In this document: one piece after another, positions 55,915 to 63,982 of the stretch | Layout of the letters: each line of letters begins with the position of its first letter | Position numbering within the stretch: position 1 is the first letter of the stretch | Assembly (NCBI RefSeq): GCF_014196535.1 | Contig: NZ_JACIDU010000001.1 | Location: 367,910 to 431,909 of the forward strand | Length of the DNA: 64,000 nt | DNA from: Allorhizobium borbori | Lineage (GTDB): Bacteria; Pseudomonadota; Alphaproteobacteria; Rhizobiales; Rhizobiaceae | Direction: 5' to 3' | Made by a program: the position numbers and the translations under genes | Notes under the pieces: generated by a model | The model's database searches: none | Told to the model about the DNA's origin: nothing | The model's input: only the letters and a program-made list of their open reading frames with translations

Positions 55915-57408
55915 TCATGATGCCGGTGGCCGGACCTCCTTCAACGCCTCGGCCAGAAGCGTAATGCCGGCTGCGATGCGTTCCCGCGGGATCGCTGCAA
56001 AGCCCATGCGGATGCGGTTGAGCGGTGGCGTATCGCGTAGGTAACAGGCATCACCCGGCTCGACGAGGACACCTTTTTCAGCCGCGACCGCCGCAAGACG
56101 GCGGGCATCCGTCCCCTTCGGCAGTGTCAGCCACAGGCCGGAACCACCGGTCGTCATCGTCACATCGCAATCGGGCAGGCTCTTGTCGATTTCCTTGAGG
56201 ATGGTTTTCCAGCGTTGCGCCAGATCGCTGCGCTGGCGACGGATATGCGCCTCGAAATGACCGTCGGCGAAGAAGATTGCCATGGCCCGCTGGTCGAGCG
56301 CGGAGGGATGACGACACATGAGCCGGCGCAGCGCTCGCAGTTCCTCCATCAGCGGCTTTGGCGCCACCACAAAGCCGAGCCGCAAGCCGGGAAAGAGCGG
56401 CTTAGACAGGCTGCCGATGTGGATGACCCGACCGCTGGTATCGAGGCTTTTCAGCGCCGGACGCTGTTTGCCGACATAATTCAGCTCATGCTCGTAATCG
56501 TCCTCGATGATGAGGAAATCATGGGTTTCCGCCGCCGCAAGAAGCTGGAGCCGGCGTTCGAGCGTCATGGTGACATTGGTGGGCGACTGATGACCCGGTG
56601 TGACGCAGACAACCTCGCAACCTGCCAGATCCTCCGTCACCCGCATGCCGTTGCCATCAAGCATCTGGGGCTTGATGCTCGCCCCCCGTGACAGGAAGAT
56701 GTTACGCGCATCGGGATAGCCGGGCTCCTCGAAGCCGACGACGGTTCCCGCCTGCATGAGAAGCGTCGCCGCCAGAAAGAGCGCATGCTGGGCACCGACC
56801 GTGATCATTACCTCCGCAGGCTCCGCCCGGAAGCCGCGCTTGGGCAGAACGCGGCGAATGATCTGGTCGATCAGCATAGGGTCGTCCGCGTCGATCAGGT
56901 CGACCGCCCAGCTCGATACATGCTCGGCCGTGCCGGCCTGACGGATGCAGTCGCGCCAGCGGCTGACCGAGGTGCGATCCGGGATGAGCTGGCCGTAAAT
57001 GAAGGGGTAGGAATAGCGCCGCCAGTCGGCGGGCTTGTGCATGAGGCGTTGATTTCTGTAGCTGACGGGAATGCGCGCAGCGTAATCGACCGGCTTTCCC
57101 GTGACCGGAAAAAGCCCCTTGCCGCCGCCATCCGGCTTCAGATTGAGCTGCTCGCGGACATAGCGTTCGTCGATGAAATAGCCGCGCCGCCTGACCGGTT
57201 TCAGGTAGCCGTCTTCCGCCAGACGCTCATAGACGAGGCTGATCGTGTTGCGGGCAACGCCCAGATCGCGCGCCAGAATGCGGGTCGCCGGCAGCGGCTC
57301 GTGCGAGGGCAGACTGCCCGCCAGGATAGCCTCGATGATGCGCTCCTGGATCTGCTGCTGCAACTTGCGGCCCGGATCGAGCGGTGCGGAAAAGAAATGT
57401 TCGAGCAT
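55915..57408 (-). CDS. MocR-type GntR/aminotransferase-like regulator
   Basis: A 497-residue regulator: a GntR winged helix (about residues 10-75, LPATRILARDLGVARNTISL) fused to a fold-type-I aminotransferase-like domain. The PLP lysine is Lys336 in GSLSKPLFPGLRLGF, so the coenzyme can bind and sense an amino compound or PLP. It is divergent from the ABC importer (222 bp) and upstream of the FAD/phnX pair on its own strand (171 bp), so it is the obvious regulator of the locus. An amine effector such as 2-aminoethylphosphonate would suit the PLP site (inference). Confidence 0.88.
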   Translation of the reverse strand: MLEHFFSAPLDPGRKLQQQIQERIIEAILAGSLPSHEPLPATRILARDLGVARNTISLVYERLAEDGYLKPVRRRGYFIDERYVREQLNLKPDGGGKGLFPVTGKPVDYAARIPVSYRNQRLMHKPADWRRYSYPFIYGQLIPDRTSVSRWRDCIRQAGTAEHVSSWAVDLIDADDPMLIDQIIRRVLPKRGFRAEPAEVMITVGAQHALFLAATLLMQAGTVVGFEEPGYPDARNIFLSRGASIKPQMLDGNGMRVTEDLAGCEVVCVTPGHQSPTNVTMTLERRLQLLAAAETHDFLIIEDDYEHELNYVGKQRPALKSLDTSGRVIHIGSLSKPLFPGLRLGFVVAPKPLMEELRALRRLMCRHPSALDQRAMAIFFADGHFEAHIRRQRSDLAQRWKTILKEIDKSLPDCDVTMTTGGSGLWLTLPKGTDARRLAAVAAEKGVLVEPGDACYLRDTPPLNRIRMGFAAIPRERIAAGITLLAEALKEVRPPAS

Positions 57409-57473
57409 GGGCGACCGTGTTTCGAATAGGTGCGCAGCCTATTGCGCCGTGCCGGGAACTGTCCAGTCCGTTC

Positions 57474-57506
57474 TGGCTCCATAGATTTAAATCCGTGGCT
57501 CTACGG
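57474..57506. promoter_or_regulatory. Direct repeat, candidate MocR operator
   Basis: TGGCTCCATAG (57474-57484) and TGGCTCTACGG (57496-57506) are spaced 22 bp, two helical turns, with the palindrome ATTTAAAT between. MocR regulators usually bind direct repeats on one DNA face. The site lies between the MocR gene and the importer operon. Confidence 0.5.
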
Positions 57507-57630
57507 GTGGAAGCGAAGCCGGAAATAGGCTTCCTTTCCGTACCCGCCTGATCGGGAGAAGGTCAGAGCGGATACCGCGACCGCGACATCACAACAAAGC
57601 CGGCTCAAGCCGCAAACCAAGGGGAATACG

Positions 57631-58770
57631 ATGTCTCACCTTCTTCTTTCCAGGCCGCTCGGCCGCCGCACGCTTCTGAAGTCGACCGCTGCCGCGGGCG
57701 CCGGGCTTGCCATGCCCGCGATCATCAGCTCGTCGGCGCTCGCCTCCTCCGGCGAAATCAACATCATGATGTGGTCCGACTACCTGCCGGAAAGCTTCAC
57801 CAAGGCCTTCACGGACAAGACCGGCATCAAGATCAACTTCACCGGCATCGGCTCCAACGACGAAATCCTCAACAAGATGAAGGCCACCAACGGCCAGGGT
57901 TTCGATATCGTGACGCCCACCGTGAACCGCAATCCGCTTTGGGCCGAACTTGGCCTGCTACAGCCCTTCGACATGAAGCGTGTGGCCATCGACAAGGTGA
58001 ACCCGGCCATGGCGCTCGGTGAAGCCCATTGGAACTTCGGCGGCAAGGGCGTTCACTGGCTGCCGCATATCTGGGGCACGGAAGGTATCGCCTGGCGCAC
58101 CGACAAGTTCACCCCCGCCGGTGAGTTCCCAAGCTACTACGACGTGTGGGACGAGGCCAATGCCGGCAAGACCATGGGCCGCGGCCACTCCGTGATGCTC
58201 GGCCTCGGTCTTGGTCTCGAGCGTCGCGGCGAACTCGCGCCCGGCTCCATGTGGGCGGCCTACAAGGACGCCGACAAGATGAAGGAGGTCTGGGGCAAGC
58301 TGACCGAGATCGCCGTTGCCAAGAAGAAGAACCTGAAACTTCTGTGGAACGATGCCGATGCCCAGAAGAACGGTCTTCTGAATGAAGGCGTCATCGTTGG
58401 CCAGACCTGGGATGGCCCGCCGATCGCGCTCAAGACCGCCGGCGAGCCGGTCATCTACCGCGCTCCGGTGGAAGGTGCCATGGCCTGGGTGGACGGTCTT
58501 TCCCTGCCCATCGGCGCCAAGAACATCGATCAGGTCTATGCCTTCATCGATGCCGCCTATGACGCCAAGCTGGCTGGTGAAGCCATCAAGACGCATGGCT
58601 ACAACTCTCCGGTCATCGGTGCCGACAAGTTCGGTGGCGAGGTCTATGCCAAGAACTTCGCCGATGCCTATCCGGGCGACGCGCTTGCCAAGCTGAACGC
58701 CTGGCCGGCCGAAATGCCCTGGTATGTGACGCAGCGCACGGAATTCGTGAACAAGTTCCTGAGCGCCTGA
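57631..58770 (+). CDS. Tat-exported ABC substrate-binding protein, PotD-like, phosphonate locus
   Basis: A 379-residue periplasmic binding protein with a twin-arginine signal (GRRTLLKSTAAAGAGLAMPA, cleavage about residue 38). The mature domain is of the spermidine/putrescine type (INIMMWSDYLPESFTKAF, FDIVTPTVNRNPLW). AAGGGGAA lies upstream of the ATG. It is the first gene of the importer operon, divergent from the MocR gene, and is followed by a strong hairpin. By context it should bind 2-aminoethylphosphonate or a related ester. The family as such binds polyamines, so the ligand is inferred. Confidence 0.87.
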   Translation: MSHLLLSRPLGRRTLLKSTAAAGAGLAMPAIISSSALASSGEINIMMWSDYLPESFTKAFTDKTGIKINFTGIGSNDEILNKMKATNGQGFDIVTPTVNRNPLWAELGLLQPFDMKRVAIDKVNPAMALGEAHWNFGGKGVHWLPHIWGTEGIAWRTDKFTPAGEFPSYYDVWDEANAGKTMGRGHSVMLGLGLGLERRGELAPGSMWAAYKDADKMKEVWGKLTEIAVAKKKNLKLLWNDADAQKNGLLNEGVIVGQTWDGPPIALKTAGEPVIYRAPVEGAMAWVDGLSLPIGAKNIDQVYAFIDAAYDAKLAGEAIKTHGYNSPVIGADKFGGEVYAKNFADAYPGDALAKLNAWPAEMPWYVTQRTEFVNKFLSA

Positions 58771-58788
58771 CGACCGGGCCCTTTTGAC

Positions 58789-58809
58789 CCGGCGGCATGA
58801 AGCCGCCGG
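58789..58809 (+). other. 3' hairpin after binding-protein gene
   Basis: A perfect 8-bp stem (58789-58796 with 58802-58809) with loop ATGAA and no T tract follows the binding-protein gene, before the ATPase. It probably raises the level of binding-protein mRNA relative to the rest. Confidence 0.6.
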
Positions 58810-58874
58810 TATCGAGACAGGAAGCGCCCGGACTGCGGGCGTTTCCCGCACCGTTTGCATCGTCAAGAGGCCGT

Positions 58875-59978
58875 ATGACCAGCAACAAAGACGTCGTGCT
58901 CGATCACGTGTCCATCCGCTTCGGCGCCTATACCGCGGTGGATAATGCCTTCCTGACCATCAAGGGCGGCGAATTCTTCTCCTTTCTCGGACCTTCCGGC
59001 TGTGGCAAGACCACGCTCCTGCGCTGCGTCTCCGGCTTTGTCGATCCGACTGAAGGCCGGGTGCTGATCGGCGGAAAGGACATGCGTGATGTCAGCCCCA
59101 ACAAGCGGCCGACGGCGCTGATCTTCCAGAACCTTGCACTTTTCCCGCTGATGAGCGTGGCCGAAAACATCGCCTTCCCGCTGGAAGTGCGCGGCGTGGG
59201 CAGGAAGGAGCGCCGCAAGCGCGCTGACGAACTGCTCGACATGATCGCGCTGCCCGGTACCGGCGACAAGAAGGTGCATGAACTTTCCGGCGGCCAGCGC
59301 CAGCGTGTGGCGATTGCCCGCGCGCTGGCCGTGGAGCCCGACATTCTCCTGCTCGATGAACCGCTTTCTGCGCTTGATCTGAAGCTGCGCCAGCATATGC
59401 GCACCGAATTGCGCGCCATCCAGCAGCGGGTGGGTCTCACCTTCATCTACATCACCCACGATCAGGGCGAGGCGCTGACCATGTCGGACCGCGTGGCGGT
59501 GATGAATACGGGCGTCATCGAACAGGTGGATGCGCCGGAAGCCGTCTACAATCGCCCGAAGACGGCCTTCGTTGCGTCCTTCGTCGGTGAAAACAACGCA
59601 CTTTCCGGCAAGATTGCCAGTGCCGAAAGCGGTTACGCCGCGCTGGAAACGCCGGCGGGGCTTCTGCATGGCGTGGCCGCAGGCGGGCGTCACTACAAAC
59701 CGGGCGATGCCTGTATTCTGTTCGTGCGACCGGAGCGACTGATGCTTGCCCGCGATAACGACAGCGTGAACCGCATCGTCGGCACACTTGAGAAAGAAGA
59801 GTTCGAAGGCAATATCCGCATCGCCCATGTGCGCATCGGCAATGCCATGATCCGCATTTCGCGGGTCAACGACGGACTTTCCGCACCGCTTGCGCCGGGC
59901 GAAAACGTCACACTCGCCTTTTCGCCCGACAATGCCACCGTCCTGCCCGTTTCCAGCATGGCGGAGGTGGATGCATGA
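58875..59978 (+). CDS. ABC transporter ATP-binding protein, phosphonate locus
   Basis: A 367-residue PotA-like ATPase. Walker A GPSGCGKT, Q-loop LIFQNLALFP, signature LSGGQRQR, Walker B ILLLDEPLSALD, THDQGEA and a C-terminal TOBE domain (LFVRPERLMLA) are intact. The start 58875 has AAGAGG upstream; 26 more in-frame residues upstream lack family character. It overlaps the first permease by 4 nt. Confidence 0.9.
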   Translation: MTSNKDVVLDHVSIRFGAYTAVDNAFLTIKGGEFFSFLGPSGCGKTTLLRCVSGFVDPTEGRVLIGGKDMRDVSPNKRPTALIFQNLALFPLMSVAENIAFPLEVRGVGRKERRKRADELLDMIALPGTGDKKVHELSGGQRQRVAIARALAVEPDILLLDEPLSALDLKLRQHMRTELRAIQQRVGLTFIYITHDQGEALTMSDRVAVMNTGVIEQVDAPEAVYNRPKTAFVASFVGENNALSGKIASAESGYAALETPAGLLHGVAAGGRHYKPGDACILFVRPERLMLARDNDSVNRIVGTLEKEEFEGNIRIAHVRIGNAMIRISRVNDGLSAPLAPGENVTLAFSPDNATVLPVSSMAEVDA

Positions 59979-60889
59979 AGGGACGCTGGCAGGAATTTGC
60001 CGGACGGCACGGTCTCGGTGTCGCACTTTTCGTCGGTCTCGGGGTCGGTTTCTGGATTCTCTTCCTGATCGCCCTGCCGCAGATCGCCATGTTCGATTTC
60101 TCGCTGCGCCATAATCTGCCGCCAAGCGAAATTGGCGGCGCGAAGGATGTCTACACGCTTTCGAACTATGCCGCCTTCTTCCAGAGCGCCGATGGATCGG
60201 CGAATGTTCTGGACATGGGCGTCCTGTTCAAGACCATGCTGGCAGCGGTCTTCGTCACCATTATCGACGTCCTGATCTGCTATCCCATCGCCTTCATCCT
60301 CGCCCATTCGGCCCGCGGCGTGGCGGCCCGCCTGATGGTGATCGGGTTGATCGTGCCCTTCTGGGTCAATGAAATCCTGCGCGCCTTCGCTTTCCGCGTC
60401 ATCTTCGGCGCCACTGGCGTTCTGAACGGCATCGGCATGGGTATGGGCCTTTGGGACAGCCCCATCGACTTCATCCGCGCCGATATCGCGCTCTATTCCG
60501 GCCTGACCTACGCCTATATCCTGCTGATGATCTTCCCGATCTACAACGCCGTGGAAGCGCTTGACCGCAACCAGATCGAAGCCGCCCGCGACATGGGTGC
60601 AAGCTGGTGGCGGGTGCATTGGCGCGTGGTTCTGCCCATTGCCAAACCGGGCATCGCGTCAGGCGCCACCATGGTGTTCATGCTCACCGCCGGTGCACTT
60701 GCCGCGCCGCAGATCCTTGGTGGCCCTTCCAACCTCTGGTTCACCCAGGTGATCTACCAGTGGTTCAACGAGGCCGGCGACTGGCAGCGTGGTTCCGCCT
60801 ATGCAGCCATCCTGCTCCTGTGCTGCATGCTCTTCGTCATGCTGGTCATGCGGGTGTTCAAGGTCGACATTGGAGCGATCGGACGATGA
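59975..60889 (+). CDS. ABC transporter permease 1, phosphonate locus
   Basis: A 304-residue PotB-like permease with about six membrane helices and the EAA loop ARDMGASWWRVHWRVVLPIA. It overlaps the ATPase upstream and the second permease downstream by 4 nt each. It would import the same compound as the adjacent binding protein. Confidence 0.9.
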   Translation: MKGRWQEFAGRHGLGVALFVGLGVGFWILFLIALPQIAMFDFSLRHNLPPSEIGGAKDVYTLSNYAAFFQSADGSANVLDMGVLFKTMLAAVFVTIIDVLICYPIAFILAHSARGVAARLMVIGLIVPFWVNEILRAFAFRVIFGATGVLNGIGMGMGLWDSPIDFIRADIALYSGLTYAYILLMIFPIYNAVEALDRNQIEAARDMGASWWRVHWRVVLPIAKPGIASGATMVFMLTAGALAAPQILGGPSNLWFTQVIYQWFNEAGDWQRGSAYAAILLLCCMLFVMLVMRVFKVDIGAIGR

Positions 60890-62202
60890 GCGGTTCTTCG
60901 AAAAGCACGGGCGGCGGCCTCTTCGCGATCGGCTACTCGCTTCTCTTCTTCGCCTTCCTGTTCGGCCCGCTGATCATCATGACGATCACGGCCTTCAACT
61001 CCTCGTCGTTCCCGCGCATCACGCCATGGGAATGCTTTACCACCGACTGGTTCGGCGCCCTGATCCGCGACCAGCGGCTGATGTCCGGCCTATCCACCAG
61101 CGTCGGCATCGGCATCGGCGTCGTGGCGATCTCCGTGCCGCTCGGTCTGGCTGGCGCACTTGCCCTTTCGGAAGTCAGCCCGCGCCTCAGAACCGCGCTC
61201 TACAGCGTGCTGATCATCCCGATCCTCGTCCCCGGCGTCGTGCTCGGCATTTCCACGATCGTCTTCTGGGGCAGCGTCGGGCGGTTGTTCGGCGGCGATC
61301 ATGGTGGCATCTTTTACAATGGCACATTCCTGACGCTGGCGGGGCAGGTCACCTTCATCGCCGCCTATGCCATGCTGGTCTTCATCGCCCGCCTGCAACG
61401 CTTCGATCCGACGCTGACGGAAGCCGCTCTCGACCTCGGCGCCACGCCCGGACAGGCATTTCGCAAGATTCTCATGCCCTTCCTTGGCCCGGCCATCGGT
61501 TCCGCCGCCTTCATGGCGCTGCTCGCCTCGTTCGAGAACTACAACACCACCGTCTTCACCATTTTATCCGGCAACACCTTCACCACTGCGCTGGCATCCA
61601 AAGTGCGTCTCGGAACCGACCCCTCGCTTTCCGCGCTGGCCGTCATCATCATCGCCGTCACCCTGATCGGCGCGATGATCAACGAAGCGCACAATCGCCG
61701 GCAGGAATTGCTGCGAACGGGCCGGGCATCGAGATCCCGCCTCTATACCAACCCGGTCACGCGCTGGCTGACGCATCCCGCCGGCATAGGCATCATTCTC
61801 CTCGGCTGCGCCGCTGCCCTCGTCTACGCAGGAAGCGAGCACGATTCTCGCGCGTGCCGTGCCGACCTGATCGAGCAGAAGCGCGCCGTGCAGGAACGCC
61901 TTCTTCAGGAGCAGCGCCAGCGCATCGAGGAACAGAAGCGGTTGCAACAGCCTTCAGCAACGACGCCACCCCAGCCGTCCAACAATCCCTCACCCTTCGG
62001 CGGAGCCTTCAGCCCCGGCGGTCTGGCACCTGGTGCAGCCCCCGCGCCGGCGCCTTCAACCAATCCGTCACCTTTCGGTGGCGCGTTCAATCCGAGCGCG
62101 CTTGCACCTGAGGCCGCACCGGCACCAACCCCCGTTCCTTCGGCCAATCCCTCACCTTTCGGCAATGCCTTCAACCCCGGATCATTGCAACCCAAGCCGT
62201 GA
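60886..62202 (+). CDS. ABC transporter permease 2 with coiled-coil and proline-rich repeat tail
   Basis: A 438-residue protein. Residues 1-about 280 are an ordinary PotC-like permease (EAA loop ALDLGATPGQAFRKILMPFL). Then comes an added region: one more hydrophobic segment (about 298-315, GIGIILLGCAAALVYA), a charged Gln/Glu/Arg coiled-coil (about 325-352), and three Pro/Ala-rich repeats with the unit NPSPFG-x-AF-x-P-x-x-L to the end. Typical PotC proteins stop near 270-290. The frame is continuous with the same codon style, so this looks like a genuine fusion. The tail would lie on one side of the membrane as a tether or docking module (inference). Confidence 0.85.
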   Translation: MSGSSKSTGGGLFAIGYSLLFFAFLFGPLIIMTITAFNSSSFPRITPWECFTTDWFGALIRDQRLMSGLSTSVGIGIGVVAISVPLGLAGALALSEVSPRLRTALYSVLIIPILVPGVVLGISTIVFWGSVGRLFGGDHGGIFYNGTFLTLAGQVTFIAAYAMLVFIARLQRFDPTLTEAALDLGATPGQAFRKILMPFLGPAIGSAAFMALLASFENYNTTVFTILSGNTFTTALASKVRLGTDPSLSALAVIIIAVTLIGAMINEAHNRRQELLRTGRASRSRLYTNPVTRWLTHPAGIGIILLGCAAALVYAGSEHDSRACRADLIEQKRAVQERLLQEQRQRIEEQKRLQQPSATTPPQPSNNPSPFGGAFSPGGLAPGAAPAPAPSTNPSPFGGAFNPSALAPEAAPAPTPVPSANPSPFGNAFNPGSLQPKP

Positions 62203-62225
62203 ACCGCGGCCCCACTTTTATAATT

Positions 62226-62260
62226 CTGTCTCATACCTGTCGTAACGCGAAGACCTTATT
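62226..62260 (+). promoter_or_regulatory. PHO-box-like promoter before the phosphonate-ester hydrolase gene
   Basis: CTGTCTC (62226-62232), a 4-bp spacer and CTGTCGT (62237-62243) match the PhoB box layout of two CTGTCAT-type heptamers 11 bp apart: 5/7 and 6/7 matches. A CTTATT -10 candidate at 62255-62260 follows 11 bp later, the expected geometry. This predicts phosphate-starvation control of the downstream gene, separate from the importer operon. Confidence 0.6.
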
Positions 62261-62280
62261 CGGGGCACCGCGTTACGACA
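62238..62280. repeat. 12-bp perfect inverted repeat around the -10 region
   Basis: TGTCGTAACGCG (62238-62249) and its complement (62269-62280) flank the candidate -10 with a 19-bp spacer. The right arm ends 8 bp before the ribosome-binding site. It is either a regulator site pair or an mRNA stem; if transcription starts after the -10, only the right arm is in the RNA, favouring a DNA site. Confidence 0.6.
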
Positions 62281-62299
62281 AACCTTCAAGGACATGGAC

Positions 62300-63817
62300 A
62301 TGAAGCCGAACATTCTGCTGATTACCGCCGACCAGTGGCGCGGCGACTGCGTTTCCGCGCTCGGCCATCCGACCGTGAAGACCCCGGCGCTCGATGCGCT
62401 TGCAACCGAGGGCACGCTTTTTGCCCGGCATTATGCAGGTGCGGCCCCCTGCTCACCCGCGCGCGCATCAATCTATACCGGCCTTTACCAGATGAACCAT
62501 CGCGTCTGCCGCAACGGTTCGCCGCTCGATGCACGCTTCGACACCATCGCACTGGCCGCACGCCGCGCCGGTTATGACCCGACCCTGTTCGGCTACACAG
62601 ATACGGCCCCCGACCCACGTGGCATGGCGGCCAATGACCCGCATCTGACGACATATGAGGGCGTGTTGCCCGGCTTCACCGTGCGCCGGCTGCTACCCGA
62701 GCACGAGAAGCCGTGGATTTCCTGGCTGGCAACGCGGGGTACGAAGGTCGACCCCGCCCTGCCACATGGCCCGGCCGATGCGCCGGTCGGCACCATCGGT
62801 GCTCCGCCGGTCTACAGCGCCGAGGAAACCCAGACGGCCTTTCTGGTCAACGAATTCCTGACCTGGGAGGCGGAGCAGGACAAGCCGTGGTTTGCTCATA
62901 TCTCGTTCCTGCGCCCGCACCCGCCTTTTACCGTTCCGGAACCCTATAACAGCCTCTTTCAGCCGTCGGACGGCCCGGAACCGCCGCGCGCGCAAAGCCA
63001 CGCCGAGGAGATTGCCGCGCATCCCTTTCTGGCGTTCGAACTCCCGCGACAGAAGCAGTCAAGCTTTATGACGGGAACAACTGGCATGGTCAGCGAATGG
63101 CGGGCGAACGATTTCGCCGCGATCCGCGCCATCTATTACGGCATGATCGCCGAAGTGGACGCGCAGCTCGGGCGTCTCTTCACCATGCTGAAGGCGCGGG
63201 ACAAATGGGAAAACACCGTTGTCATCGTGACATCAGACCATGCGGAAATGATGGGTGAACACTGGGCGCTCGGAAAAGGCGGCTTCTTTGATGGCAGTTA
63301 CCACATACCGCTCGCCATTCGCGATCCCGCACGCCCTGCCGGCGCCGGGCGCATCGTGTCGCACTTCACGTCCTCGGCAGATCTCATGCCGACGCTCTGC
63401 GAACGCATGGGTGTTCAACCGGAAAACCACGTCGATGGCGCATCACTGCTCCCGTTCGTCGAAGGGCGGAACCCGGTCCCATGGCGTGATGCGGCCTTCT
63501 TCGAGTATGATTTCCGCGACATCGAGAATGGCGTGGCGGAAACGCATTTCGGGCTGCCATCCAGCCTGTGCAACCTCTCGGTCATCCGCGACGACCATTT
63601 CAAATACGTCCACTTCGCCGGCCTGCCGCCGGTACTGTTCGATCTGAAGAAAGACATGGGCGAGCTGGAAAACAGGGCCGAGGATGCGGACTATCTGAAG
63701 ATCCGGCTTGCCTATGCGGAGAAGCTTCTGACGCTTCGGGCTAGACACCTGGACCAGACATTGGCGGCGACGACGTTGGCAGACGCAGGTGTGGTCCATC
63801 AACGCACCCGCTGTTAG
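62300..63817 (+). CDS. Sulfatase-superfamily hydrolase, phosphonate monoester hydrolase-like
   Basis: A 505-residue alkaline-phosphatase-superfamily enzyme. Asp11 (ADQWRGD) and the SDHAEMMGEH block supply metal ligands. Cys51 in CSPAR is the formylglycine-forming site. The pattern TGLYQMNHR, GYTDTAPDPR, EYDFRDIENG and YKYVHFAGLPP closely recalls the Rhizobium phosphonate/phosphate monoester hydrolase, which is about the same length. I choose ATG 62300 because AAGGA is 7 bp upstream; 62294 is too close. It should split monoesters of phosphonates (or phosphodiesters or sulfates). Beside an AEP pathway it could free AEP from phosphonolipid-type esters (inference). There is no signal peptide, so it acts in the cytoplasm. 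Confidence 0.82.
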   Translation: MKPNILLITADQWRGDCVSALGHPTVKTPALDALATEGTLFARHYAGAAPCSPARASIYTGLYQMNHRVCRNGSPLDARFDTIALAARRAGYDPTLFGYTDTAPDPRGMAANDPHLTTYEGVLPGFTVRRLLPEHEKPWISWLATRGTKVDPALPHGPADAPVGTIGAPPVYSAEETQTAFLVNEFLTWEAEQDKPWFAHISFLRPHPPFTVPEPYNSLFQPSDGPEPPRAQSHAEEIAAHPFLAFELPRQKQSSFMTGTTGMVSEWRANDFAAIRAIYYGMIAEVDAQLGRLFTMLKARDKWENTVVIVTSDHAEMMGEHWALGKGGFFDGSYHIPLAIRDPARPAGAGRIVSHFTSSADLMPTLCERMGVQPENHVDGASLLPFVEGRNPVPWRDAAFFEYDFRDIENGVAETHFGLPSSLCNLSVIRDDHFKYVHFAGLPPVLFDLKKDMGELENRAEDADYLKIRLAYAEKLLTLRARHLDQTLAATTLADAGVVHQRTRC

Positions 63818-63862
63818 GGCGCCGTCATTCCAACCGAGTTGATATGACTATGTGTTAAACGG

Positions 63863-63896
63863 AACAAGCCCCGCGGCGCAGGCAACGGGGCTTGTT
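63863..63896. terminator. Terminator between the hydrolase gene and tRNA-fMet
   Basis: An 11-bp perfect stem (63863-63873 with 63886-63896) with a 12-base loop lies between the two convergent genes and can serve both. The T tracts on either side are short. Confidence 0.75.
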
Positions 63897-63905
63897 TGAT
63901 AACAG

Positions 63906-63982
<77 letters not shown>

